Source: Lingula anatina
Lineage: Eukaryota > Brachiopoda > Lingulata > Lingulida > Lingulidae
DNA length: 64,000 nt
Assembly: GCF_001039355.2 (NCBI RefSeq)
Contig: NW_019774792.1
Location: 270,028 to 334,027 of the forward strand
Direction of reading: 5' to 3'
Below, in pieces: positions 1-13,200 of the stretch. The translations under genes were made by a program, and so were the position numbers. Every line of letters begins with the position of its first letter. Position 1 is the stretch's first letter. The notes under the pieces were generated by a model, which worked only from the letters and a program-made list of their open reading frames with translations, was not told the DNA's origin and searched no databases.

Positions 1-3000
1 ACAATTGTGTGCACAGCCTCCATTGTCAACTGCACACTCATCAATGTCTGAAATTTAAAGTTCATCAGGTCTATGATAGTTAATACAGTGAAAAATGAAA
101 CAAGAAAATCTACTGTTTATCTGTTCAAAATTCCTCGCACCTCACTAAATCAAATGTTTAAGTTGTTAAAGATTGACCATTTTGCTACTCAAATATAGGC
201 ATTTTCTAGTATGATCCCCTTTTTAGATTTTTTTCAATTTCAGTGTATTCAGCACAAATCTTTTTTTTTTTAAATACAGACAAGTCACTTGAGCTTGCAT
301 GGCCAGCTGAAATAGATCTACTGGTAAGGAAAACACCCACCCTGATGTCTGAGTCAATTCAAACTGTGTCAAAATATTCATTGAGTATTCAAATGTCACA
401 TTTTACAAGAATTTGGTATAGAAATGCACTAGACATCTTTGACATTATCACAATGGTTACTGTTACATTGCCTTCTGTGAACCCATTCATGGGGAAGATA
501 AAGTTCTGCTACACATGCATCAAACAAAAACTTATTAACATTTTTACTGGAAATATCTTCACTGGTAAAAATTTACTGTTCCACAATAAATACATCTACT
601 CTCATACCAGGGCTATGGCACCTACCCTTGACTTTGAAATGACAAACTAATAAAAAAAGGATTTTCGATAAAAAACTATTTATCTTTTGTCTAGTCATCT
701 CCTTCATAACCAGATGCACACAAGTACAGGTGCACATATTCACATCATCAGTGCATGCCCTCCATTATCAAATATTAATTCTCTCACACATAATTCATAT
801 TATACATTTAAATGTTATTGTAATTTCGAATGTTTCCTTGTTAATCACAATTTTTTTTTACAAAAAAAAAAAAAAAAAAAAATCAAAACTTATTGTTATT
901 AGTTACCTTCACAAGTCTTCATGTCTGCTGTCATTCTGTGTCCTGCTTCACACTGGCATTCATAGCTGCCATTTTTGTTTAAGCATATTTGATTACAGCC
1001 ACCATTCCGATCAAGGCATTCATCCACGTCTGAATTTTTAAAAAGGTATATGGTATATGCACATTATATCATTACTTAACACAGCTGACAAGTTTGAATA
1101 TTTTTACATTAAACCACATTCACTTTGAACTTAAGGGATTATCATCCAACACAGATAAGTAACAATTTAAAGTCAATATCACAGTAAACATATTTTGGTT
1201 GTTCAAACTGTGTTTAATACTGTTCTTATTATTTATGAAGTGGGTTGTACTTTATATATTACCTTCACATGTTTTCATATCTGGTTTCATTTTGTATCCT
1301 TTTGTACACTGGCATTCATATGAGCCAGCTTTGTTCAGACATATCTGATTACAACCACCATTGTTTTCAAGACATTCATCTATGTCTGAAACACCAAAAT
1401 ACAGCTCATTCATTAGATCAGTGGTCACTGGTCACCTTTCAAAAGTACATGAAATGTGGTACAAAAATGTGTGCTATAAAATTATAAGCAAGTATCAGAT
1501 ATGTTACCCCAGAATCTTCTACTATTCCAATGATTCAAATATATCTGTCATCTTTTATTACTTTCTAGCAGAAGATACATCATAAAGCAATGCCATACCT
1601 TTGCATCCTTTGCCATCATCTTCCAACATGAAGCCAGAATTACAAGTACAGTAGTATGAACCAATCTCATTGCTACAATTGTGTGCACAGCCTCCATTGT
1701 CAACTGCACACTCATCAATATCTGAAATTAAAAAGGTTTGTTGTTATTTAACATCCCATATCAACAATATTAAAGTGACTTATTTGTATCACACTCATTG
1801 ACATCTGAGGGATAAAATATATCCGATTTATTAATCCAAAAATATGAAAAAAAAAGGTCTTAACAATAAATGGAACTTTTCAATAGCACTTGCACCTGTA
1901 TGACTTTCAAATATTATAATCTTACCAATCTTTTCATATAGATTATAACCAAAAAATTGGAATTGTAGTGATACCTTTACAAGTTTTCATGTCTTCTGTC
2001 ATTCTGTATCCTTTGTTGCATTTACAATCATAGGAGCCAGGATTGTTCTCACATATCTGATTACAACCACCATTGTTGTCATCACACTCATTTATGTCTG
2101 AAATATGAAAAATGGTATCAAAGCAACAAATGAAAAACAACATTATCAAATATAAATTGACACACACACAAATATATCATTTAAATCATACATCTAAATG
2201 TAATTTCAAATGTTTTCTTGTCTATCAAATATCTTTACAGAAATAATAACATTTCAAGATTTATTTTTATTTAGTTACCTTCACAGGTCTTCATATCTGC
2301 TGTCATTCTGTATCCTGCTTCACATTGGCATTCATAGCTGCCGTCATTGTTCAGGCACTTTTGATTACAGCCTCCATTCTGGTCAAGGCATTCATTCACA
2401 TCTGAATCATTAAGAGGTATGACATGTATCCACATAATATATAAATTCCCTATACAACTGACAAGCTTAAATTTTTGACATCAAGTTAATATTCAATTTG
2501 GTTAACTTGATTTTGGGGTTATCATCCAACATAGTTTTACTAACAATTCAAAGTCTATATCACAGTAAGCATTTTCTGGTTGTTCAAACTGTATTCAATA
2601 CTGATCTTTATATGAAAAGAAGCTTGTATTGAACTAATTACCTTCACATGTTTTCTGATCTGGTTTCATCTTGTAACCTGTCTTGCACTGGCATTCATAT
2701 GAGCCAACTTTGTTCACACATATCTGATTACAGCCACCATTGTCCTTTAGACATTCATCTATGTCTGAAATGCCATCATACATTCATTCATTAGATCAGT
2801 GGTCTACCATTTACATGTACATAAAATATGGTACAAATTGTGTGCTTTAAAATTATAAAGAAATGTCAGATGCACTCCATAATATGCTTCCATTCCAATG
2901 ATTCAAATACATATGATATCTTTTATTAATTTCATAAACCAATGCCATACCTTTGCATCCTTTGCCATCATCTTCCAACATGAAGCCAGTATTACAAGTA

Positions 3001-4277
3001 CAGCGGTATGAACCAATCTCATTGATACAATTGTGTGCACAGCCTCCATTGTCAACTGCACACTCATCAATATCTGAAGTCAAAAGGTATGTCATTTAAC
3101 AATGTTAAAGTGACATGACTATCAAACCAAAATCAAGTTAACTATGCAAATAGTTCATAGAGAGAGAGAGAGAGAGGGTAATATTTATGAGAAAATACTA
3201 AACTTATTAACTATTGGCAAATACTGTGTCAATACACAGATCTTTAAGCACACATCCTTCACTCTCAAGTTTGACGGTCTTTCTCAAACTGACTACTATA
3301 TGTATGTAATATGGTATATCAGCCCTGCAAAAATATCTGATAATTTCACATTAGGTGTCCTATATTACAAAACCTGCAAATCACACATCTGATGAAATTT
3401 GGTCATATTTTTTTAGACAAGAAATGGACTCTATGTTCTCTACAAACTGACTGTTACCTTTTTCACAGTCATCTCCTTTAAATCCTGATGCACAGGTACA
3501 GGTGTAGGAATTCACACCATCAATGCACGTTCCTCCATTTTGACATGGATTATCCACACAGTTATCAATATCTAGTAAAAATAAATCATACGCAACTGTA
3601 GCATTAGGACAAACTTATACCTACTAGTAGATATTAACAAACTTGCATAAAGGGTTCATACATTTGGGTGCCTTGATAGAAAATTCTTTAATCTTACTAA
3701 GATTTAAAATGAAGACAATGGTTCATATTTTCACTGGCAGTTCTATCAAAATGAGAATGCAGAAAATTACATGAGTTTCATATCAGACTAACAAACTGAA
3801 AATGACACTTACCTGTTTCACAGTTTATTCCAGTAAACCCAAGGACACAATTACAATGGAAACCCAACACTTTGTCCTCACATGTGCCTCCATTTTGACA
3901 CGTGACACCAAGACAGTCATCATCATCTGGAAGCACGCATTAAAAAAGAAATGTTTTTTAATATCTTAATCTTGTTTAAGCATGTTCATCACATTCTGAA
4001 TATAAACTTCAATAAATAATTCAACTGAACACTTGACAATAAAAAATACAAAAAAAAATGGATTATCAACAGATGTCAACCGAATTAAGAATGCAATGAA
4101 CATTATAAGAGCAACTTATTCAATAATGTATTTGCAAGACCAAACCTATCTTACTTTCACACATTTTGCCGTCAGCCATGAGAGTGAATCCAGGAATACA
4201 TGAACAATTGTATCCTCCATCTTCATTGTTACAGTTCTGTTCACAGTCACCATTATTTGTATCACACTCATTGATAT
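1..4277 (-). CDS. Eleven EGF exons at the left edge (last one cut by the window)
   Basis: Exons 4,155-4,277, 3,813-3,926 and 3,458-3,571 (the last two Notch type), 2,951-3,073 (AVDNGGC), 2,642-2,764 (LKDNGGC), 2,279-2,401 (LDQNGGC), 1,975-2,097 (DDNNGGC), 1,599-1,721 (AVDNGGC), 1,263-1,385 (LENNGGC), 907-1,029 (LDRNGGC) and the partial 1-47 (AVDNGGC). The cassettes are shorter here because some exons are missing or decayed. The gene continues beyond position 1, so the C-terminal domains are unknown. Confidence 0.92.
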
Positions 4278-7200
4278 CTGAGGAATAAAATATCATATGA
4301 CAAGAACTTTATAATCACAGATCTTTTAAGCAATGAGTTGTCTTTCCCAACAAAACATACACGCTATTACTTTTGAAAGCGAAATTTTTAANGTCAGATA
4401 TGTTACCCCAGAATCTTCTACTATTCCAATGATTCAAATATATCTGTCATCTTTTATTACTTTCTAGCAGAAGATACATCATAAAGCAATGCCATACCTT
4501 TGCATCCTTTGCTATCATCTTCCAACATGAAGCCAGAATTACAAGTACAGTAGTATGAACCAATCTCATTGCTACAATTGTGTGCACAGCCTCCATTGTC
4601 AACTGCACACTCATCAATATCTGAAATTAAAAAGGTTTGTTGTTATTTAACATCCCATATCAACAATATTAAAGTGACTTATTTGTATCACACTCATTGA
4701 CATCTGAGGGATAAAATATATCAGATTTATTAATCCAAAAATATGAAAAAAAGGTCTTAACAATAAATGGAACTTTTCAATAGCACTTGCACCTGTATGA
4801 CTTTCAAATATTATAATCTTACCTATCTTTTCACATAGATTATAACCAAAAAATTGGAATTGTAGGTATTACCTTTACAAGTTTTCATGTCACTTGTCAT
4901 TCTATATCCTTCGTTGCATTTACAATCATAGGAGCCAGGATTGTTCTCACATATCTGATTACAACCACCATTGTTGTCATCACACTCATTTATGTCTGAA
5001 ATATGGTATCAAAGCAACAAATGAAAAACAACATTATCAAATATAAATTGACACACACACACAAATATATTGTTTAAATCATACATCTAAATGTAATTTC
5101 AAATGTTTTCTTGTCTATCAAATATCTTTATAGAAATAATAACATTTCAAGATTTATTGTTATTTAGTTACCTTCACAGGTCTTCATATCTGCTGTCATT
5201 CTGTATCCTGCTTCACATTGGCATTCATAGCTGCCGTCATTGTTCAGGCACTTTTGATTACAGCCTCCATTCTGGTCAAGGCATTCATTCACATCTGAAT
5301 CATTAAGAGGTATGACATGTATCCACATAATATATAAATTCCCTATACACAGGGGCGGACCCAAAGATATTTTCTGACAGTCTTCCAAATTATCTTTGTT
5401 GCTTCATCCTTCATTTTTGACTGTCTTCCGACAGAAAAAAAATTAGATACCCATCAATGTAAACTTGAAAATCTGACCGTCTTCCGGAAGACCCAGAAGA
5501 CGGCCTAAATCCGCCCCTGATACAACTGACAAGCTTAAATTTTTGACATCAAGTTAATATTCAATTTGGGGGGTTATCATCCAACATAGTTTACTAACAA
5601 TTCAAAGTCTATATCACAGTAAGCATTTTCTGGTTGTTCAAACTATTCAATACTGATCTTTATATGAAAAGAAGCTTGTATTGAACTAATTACCTTCACA
5701 TGTTTTCTGATCTGGTTTCATCTTGTAACCCGTCTTGCACTGGCATTCATATGAGCCTACTTTGTTCACACATATCTGATTACAGCCACCATTGTTGTCA
5801 AGACATTCATCTTTGTCTGAAACATTGTTATTTTGAATAATCATAAAATAACCATATGAGCTAAGGTAAATATTTATACCAAATGATGGATAATGAACCC
5901 ACCATCTGTTACTTTTTTTTACTTTCAAAAATCTCTGCAATATTTAGGACTCAGTTTCAAATAAATGTTGCATTATGTTGCCATACCTTTGCATCCTTTG
6001 CCATCATCTTCCAACATGAAGCCAGTATTACAAGTACAGTGGTATGAACCAATCTCATTGATACAATTGTGTGCACAGCCTCCATTGTCAACTGCACACT
6101 CATCAATATCTGAGGTCAAAAGGTATGTCATTTAACAACGTTAAAGTGACATGACTAACAAACTAAAATCAAGTTAACCAAATAGTTCATAGAGAGAGAG
6201 AGGGGGGGTAATATTTATGAGAAAATACTAAACTTATTAACTATTGGCAAATACTGTGTCAATACACAGATCTTTAAGCACACATCCTTCACTCTCAAGT
6301 TTGACGGTCTATCTCAAACTGACTACTATATGTATGTAATATGGTATATCAGCCCTGCAAAAATATCTGATAATTTCACCTTAGGTGTCCTATATTACAA
6401 AACCTGCAAATCACACATCTGATGAAATTTGGTCATATTTTTTAAGACAAGAAATGAACTCTATGTTCTCTACAAACTGACTGTTACCTTTTTCACAGTC
6501 ATCTCCTTTAAATCCTGATGCACAGGTACAGGTGTAGGAATTCACACCATCAATGCACGTTCCTCCATTTTGACATGGATTATCCACACAGTTATCAATA
6601 TCTAGTAAAAATAAATCATACGCAACTGTAGCATTATGACAAACTAATACCTACTAGTAGATATTAACTAACTTGCACAAAGGGTTCATACATTTGGGTG
6701 CCTTGATAGAAAATTCTTTAATCTTACTAAGATTTAAAATGAAGACAATGGTTCATATTTTCACTGGCAGTTCTATCAAAATGAGAATGCGGAAAATTAC
6801 ATGAGCTTCATATCAGACTAACAAACTGAAAATGACACTTACCTGTTTCACAGTTTATTCCAGTAAATCCAAGGACACAATTACAATGGAAACCCAACAC
6901 TTTGTCCTCACATGTGCCTCCATTTTGACATGTGACACCAAGACAGTCATCATCATCTGGAAGCACGCATTAAAAAAGAAATGTTTTTTAATATCTTAAT
7001 CTCGTTTAAGCATGCTCATCACATTCTGAATATAAACTTCGATAAATAATTCAACTGAACGCTTGACAATAAAAAAAAATGCAAAAAAAAAATGGATTAT
7101 CAACAGATGTCAACCGAATTAAGAATGCAATGAACATTATAAGAGCAACTTATTCAATAATGTATTTGCAAGACCAAACCTATCTTACTTTCACACATTT

Positions 7201-10200
7201 TGCCGTCAGCCATGAGAGTGAATCCAGGAATACATGAACAATTGTATCCTCCATCTTCATTGTTACAGTTCTGTTCACAGTCACCATTATTTGTATCACA
7301 CTCATTGATATCTGAGGAATAAAATATCATCTGACAATAACTTTATAATCACAGATCTTTCAAGCAATGAGTTGTCTTTCCCAACAAAACATACACGCTA
7401 TTACTTTTGAAAGCGAAATTTTTGACATTTTTTAACATGAAAAAATTCTGAATGTTGACATTACCTTCACAAGTTTTCATGTCACTTGTCATTCTGTATC
7501 CATCCTTGCATTTACAATCATAGGAGCCAGGACTGTTCTCACATATCTGATTGCAACCACCATTGTTGTCGTCGCACTCATTTATGTCTGTCATAAAAGC
7601 AAGTGGGAAAGCAATGAGATACTTCAAAAACAATCTATGCAATTTTTATGCAATTATCTTAATGGAATATTAGAAAGTGAATGCATAATCTAATATTGTT
7701 ACCTTCACAAGTCTTCATATCTGCTGTCATTTTGTATCCCGCTTTACATTCGCATCTGTAGGATCCAGGTTCATTCTCACATATTTGGTTACAGCCACCG
7801 TTGTTGTCAAGACATTCATCCACATCTGAATTATTAATAGTACTAAATAATACTTAACCATATAAAACTTCATTTCTTAACATAGTTGAAAAGAAAACTG
7901 TATATATTATAATTTATGACAATATTCACTCTATATTCTTTTGAGATTATGATTCACAAAAGATATGTTATAGTTAATTGTTTTCATCGCTCTCTCTGTA
8001 TATATAAATCTTCTAATTTTCAATTAACTTCATATTTATCTTTGCTAAACAAAAAGCTGTTTCAAGTATTACCTTCACATGTCTTCATATCTGGTTTCAT
8101 TTTGTATCCTTTTGTACACTGGCATTCATATGAGCCAGCTTTGTTCACGCATATCTGATTACAACCACCATTGTCCTTTAGACATTCATCTATGTCTGAA
8201 ATACATGTACCGCAATACAATTAATAAAATATCAGTAATCTATCTATCATGTAAAAGAATGCACAAAATGTGAAGAACAAAGAAAAAAGAATAAAAAAAA
8301 TATTTAAAGTTCATGACATTAAAAATCTACTACGTACATGATGTTGTAAAAATATGCTAAATATGATAAAAAGAGTGTTCTGTTAGATGAATAACCCCAA
8401 AAATCTGCTTCTTGTCCTCTTCTACTCCAATGATTAAAATCTGTTATATTAAAAAAATAATTTCTCATAAACTTTTGCCATACCTTTGCATCCTTTGCCA
8501 TCATCTTCCAACATGAAGCCAGATTTACAAGTACAGTAGTATGAACCATCTTCATTGGTACAATTGTGTGCACAACCTCCATTGTCAACTGCACACTCAT
8601 CAATATCTGAAAAAGAACAGGAATGTCATTAAATAACAAATCATATCATATCATCAGTGTTTACAGTGTGTGCAGTAAAATGTTTGGGAAAAAAAGGAAT
8701 AATTTTAATTATATGCTTTTGGGGGAACAAAAATAGAAACAATCTTCATACATAAAATACATACATTTACAGGATATTTTGTTACACAAGTAAGGTCATA
8801 AATAAATCAAATTATTTTACTTAATTAAATTGTCGTTGTTCAAATTAAGTATAATAAAATTAGAACAACATTAACAACATAGCGCGAGCCAGTTACTTAT
8901 AGTAACTTATAGTAACTGGCTCGCGCTGCCAGTAATTACGCCATGTGAACGAAGCCTAAAGGAAACATTCTATGAACAAAAACTGTAAAATACTTCACAT
9001 TCAAGTCTGTTTTGCTGATAGGTCTGCACTATCTGAGTGCTTTTCTAGTTTGGGACAACGAAAAAGGTGTTACATAAACTGAATGTTACCTTTTTCACAG
9101 TTATCTCCTTCGTAACCTGATGCACAGGTACAGGTGTAGGAATTCACACCATCAATGCATGTCCCTTCATTTTCACACGGTCCTCCTGCGCAGTCATTGA
9201 CATCTGGCACAAATAAAAAGCATAACATTAGACTTAATTCTACAGATTTTCTTTCACTATGTTTAAATATGAAGAAGAAATACTTACCACAGGCATATCA
9301 AAATATGAATCAATTCACTTTAAATATGAGATAATAAACATCCACCACTTAAAATGTGCTTCCTGGAAATCCTTTTTATTCTTAAATAAACTGTTTACAA
9401 TATATGGCTTATTACAGACATGAAAGGGAAATAAGGTAAAGCAGAATTAAAGCAATCACCTGGACATTAACAAACTTGATTAATTGGGTACACATAAGAT
9501 GTTATTTTCCTAGCCATTCCTTAAAACCTTATTCAATTAAAAAAAAATAAAGGTTCAAATTTCATAAACAGTACCATGAAGATGAAAGTGTAATACATTA
9601 TATAAGTTAAATATCACACTCACAATCTGAAAATCATACTTACTTGTTCCACAGTATTCTCCAATAAACCCAAGGACACAGGCACATTTGAAACCCAACA
9701 CTTTATCTATGCAAGTACCTCCATTCTTGCAGATGACACCAATACAATCATCATCATCTAAAGACACAAAGAAAAATATATTTTATCTTAATATGCCTTA
9801 ATATACTTACAAATAAGTTACAACAGTTCACAAGTCTTATTTTTATTAAATTATTCAATGTGTCTATAACCTTCAGAATACATATAATAAAACCTTGAAA
9901 AACAAACAAAAAAATGAAGTAATTTTCAACAGATCTGGAGTGAATTTACAATTTGATGCACAGAAAATGAAAGAAAAATTACTACAGTCATGTATTTGCA
10001 TGACCAAACTTATCTTACTTTCACACATTTTGCCATCAGCCATGAGAGTGAATCCAGGAATACATGAACAATAGTATCCTCCGTCTTCATTGTTACAGTT
10101 CTGTTCACAGTCACCATTATTTGTATCACACTCGTTGATATCTAAGGGATGACAAATTCAATTTCAAAGATAATAAAAAATACTGAAAATGTTATTAATC

Positions 10201-13200
10201 AATGGAACATCTTTTTCAACAGAGCACACAAAATTACTTTCAAAGAATTCTTCTGACTTTCTTTGCATGTACCATATCAAAAAAAGAAATGTTGACATTA
10301 CCTTCACAAGTTTTCATGTCATTTGTCATTCTGTATCCGTCCTTGCATTTACAATCATAGGAGCCAACACTGTTCTCACATATCTGATTACAACCACCAT
10401 TGTTGTCATCACACTCATTTATGTCTAAAAAAAAGAATAGTATCTATGCAACAATTGACAACAAATGAAATCATGCCACTAATATTTTTAAATGTAAGTT
10501 TTCACACAAATATATTTCACCTTAAATCTAAATGCATTACAAAATATAAGAATAGAGAAAAAAGGCTTTCTTGAAATTGAATTATCGTAACTGAAGAAAA
10601 TTGTTATTTCAAAATTTATAAATACTTAGCTACCTTCACAAGTCTTCATATCTGCTGTCATTTTATATCCTAATTTACACTGGCATTTGTAGGATCCAGG
10701 TTCATTCACACATATCTGGTTACAGCCTCCATTGTTATCAAGGCATTCATCCACATCTTTAATATCAAATACACAAAGAATCTATAGCACTTATAGCTGC
10801 CATTTTTGTTCACGTTTTTAAAATTATAGTGGTCACTATGTTCAAGGCACTCATTTACATCTAAATTATTAAGAGAAGTATGAGATGATATCCACATCAT
10901 ATCTAATTTCCAAAAAAGCTGACAAACTAAAATTTTTGACATAACAGATTCAATATCAATTTCTGAGATTAACATCCAACAAAGATTAGTATTAGTTCAT
11001 GATTTACAACAAAGTAAACATTTTCTTATTGTTCAAACTGCATCTAATACTGATCCAATTATTAATATAGACGGTTGTACTTAATGGATTACCTTCACAT
11101 GTCTTCATATCTGGTTTCATCTTGTAACCTGTCTTGCACTGGCATTCATATGAGCCAGCTTTGTTCACACATATCTGATTACAGCCACCATTGTTGTCAA
11201 GACATTCATCTTTGTCTGAAACATTGTTATTTTGAATAATCATAAAATAACCATATGAGCTAAGGTAAATATTTATACCAAATGATGGATAATGAACCCA
11301 CCATCTGTAACTTTTTTTACTTTCAAAAATATCTGCAATATTTAGGACTCAGTTTCAAATAAATGTTGCATTACGTTGCCATACCTTTGCATCCTTTGCC
11401 ATCATCTTCCAACATGAAGCCAGTATTACAAGTACAGTGGTATGAACCAATCTCATTGATACAATTGTGTGCACAGCCTCCATTGTCAACTGCACACTCA
11501 TCAATATCTGAAGTCAAAAAGGGATCAAGTAAAAAACATATATCATCAATTTTACAGGAAGAGCATGTTTGGTAATCAAAAACAGAAACACTACCTATAT
11601 AATTAATATTAGCAAAAGTTTTTTTTTCATGACTAAGATCACAAATATACCACAATCTAATGACTTTAATTTAAAAAAAAAAGCAACAGAAATGAAGATT
11701 TATAAGTTTAAAAAAAGTTTTGTCTGCAGAAGAACTGAAAACCTAAACTGAACTTAAATTGACAAGTTGTTAGTTTTCAAAAACAAGTCAAGAAAAGAAG
11801 GCACTTCTTGTTGAAACAATCTGATGACAAGTAACACTTTTTGATCATATTTTATCAGACATATGCAATGAATTAATATCACAAAGGATAATGAATTTTA
11901 CCACCTCTTGACAAACTTAATTGCTTATGAAACAATTTTACACAGTTTAAAATCATGCCTGTTAAATTTTTCTCTACAATCTCCTGCAAACTTCTCATTA
12001 TGTCAAATGCAAATTCAAAACCTTTGAATTTCATCAATTCATCGATTCATATCTGTTCATTTTTTAGTCAAGAAATGGACTCTATGAACTCTACAAACTG
12101 ACTGTTACCTTTTTCACAGTCATCTCCTTTAAATCCTGATGCACAGGTACAGGTGTAGGAATTCACACCATCATTGCATGTCCCTTCATTTTGACATGGT
12201 TTTCCTGCACAGTCATCAATGTCTATAAAAAAATTATACACAGTTGTAGCATTTAACAAACAAATAAGTGTACATGGGTAAATATATCTTGGTTACTTGA
12301 TAGTAATTTATTTAATCCTACCAAAGTAAATTAAAAATGACTGCAATGGTTCAAATCACCATAGGCTGTTCTTATAAAATGAGAACACAAAAAAAAATAT
12401 TAGCCTCAGAAACTTAAAATAGCACTTACCTGTTTCACAGTGTTTGCCAGTAAATCCAAGGACACAATGACATTGGTAACCCAACACTTTGTCCTCACAT
12501 GTGCCTCCATTTAGACATGTGACACCAAGACAATCATCAACATCTGAAGCAGACATTAAATACATATGCATATACAGTCTACCTTAATAAACTTATTATT
12601 TATTATAATGATAAATTTCAATAAATTATCAACTTGTACATAAATTCCTGAATACATACAGTTAAACAGCAACCACTGAAAATGTAAAAAAAAACTTGGA
12701 TTGTCAATAGAACTGGAGTTTATTTAGAAGGTGATGCACTAACAATGAAATGTCACCTGTTTCACCATGCATCTGTACCACCAAACTTCACTTACTTTCA
12801 CACATTTTGCCATCAGCCATGAGAGTGAATCCAGGAATACATGAACAATAGTATCCTCCATCTTCATTATTACATTCCTGTTCACAGCCACCATTATTTG
12901 TATCACACTCGTTGATATCTGAAAATATAAATATCATATGACAAGAACTTCAATTTCATAGATACTAAAAACACCAGAGATGTTATCAATCAATGGAGTT
13001 TTCTCAACATTTCTCACATAATTATTTTCAAAACAGTTTTCTGACATTTTTATTCAAATAGATACAAAAATAGACATGTTGACATTACCTTCACAAGTTT
13101 TCATGTCACTTTTCATTCTGTATCCGTCCTTGCATTTACAATCATAGGAGCCAGGACTGTTCTCACATATCTGATTGCAACCACCATTGTTGTTGTCACA

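Larger units (their letters stand above)
4394..7422. repeat. Direct duplication I, right copy
   Basis: Starts two bases after the N at 4,392 with TCAGATATGTTACCCC, the same as at 1,495. It is about 130 bp longer than the left copy, mainly because of the 170-bp MITE at 5,350-5,519. Confidence 0.9.

Noticed and set aside
243-650. 135-residue plus ORF at the left edge
   Set aside because: Lies in an intron of the giant gene, has low-complexity composition and no recognisable domain; the DNA around 430-560 may be old EGF-exon debris but is too degraded to call.
2210-2413. Plus-strand ORFs sharing a conserved pattern ([18 protein letters not shown] and similar) at 2,210, 5,103, 13,365, 1,245, 8,079 and elsewhere
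   Set aside because: They are the exact antisense of the EGF exons, which are the real coding strand; their similarity to each other reflects that of the EGF modules.
5345-5524. Helitron or CACTA insertion
   Set aside because: Clear inverted termini and a 5-bp target duplication exclude a Helitron; the ends do not begin CACT(A/G).
4498-8606. CRISPR-like regularly spaced repeats
   Set aside because: The repeated 114-123 bp blocks are EGF exons with divergent sequence and eukaryotic splice sites, not direct repeats with spacers.
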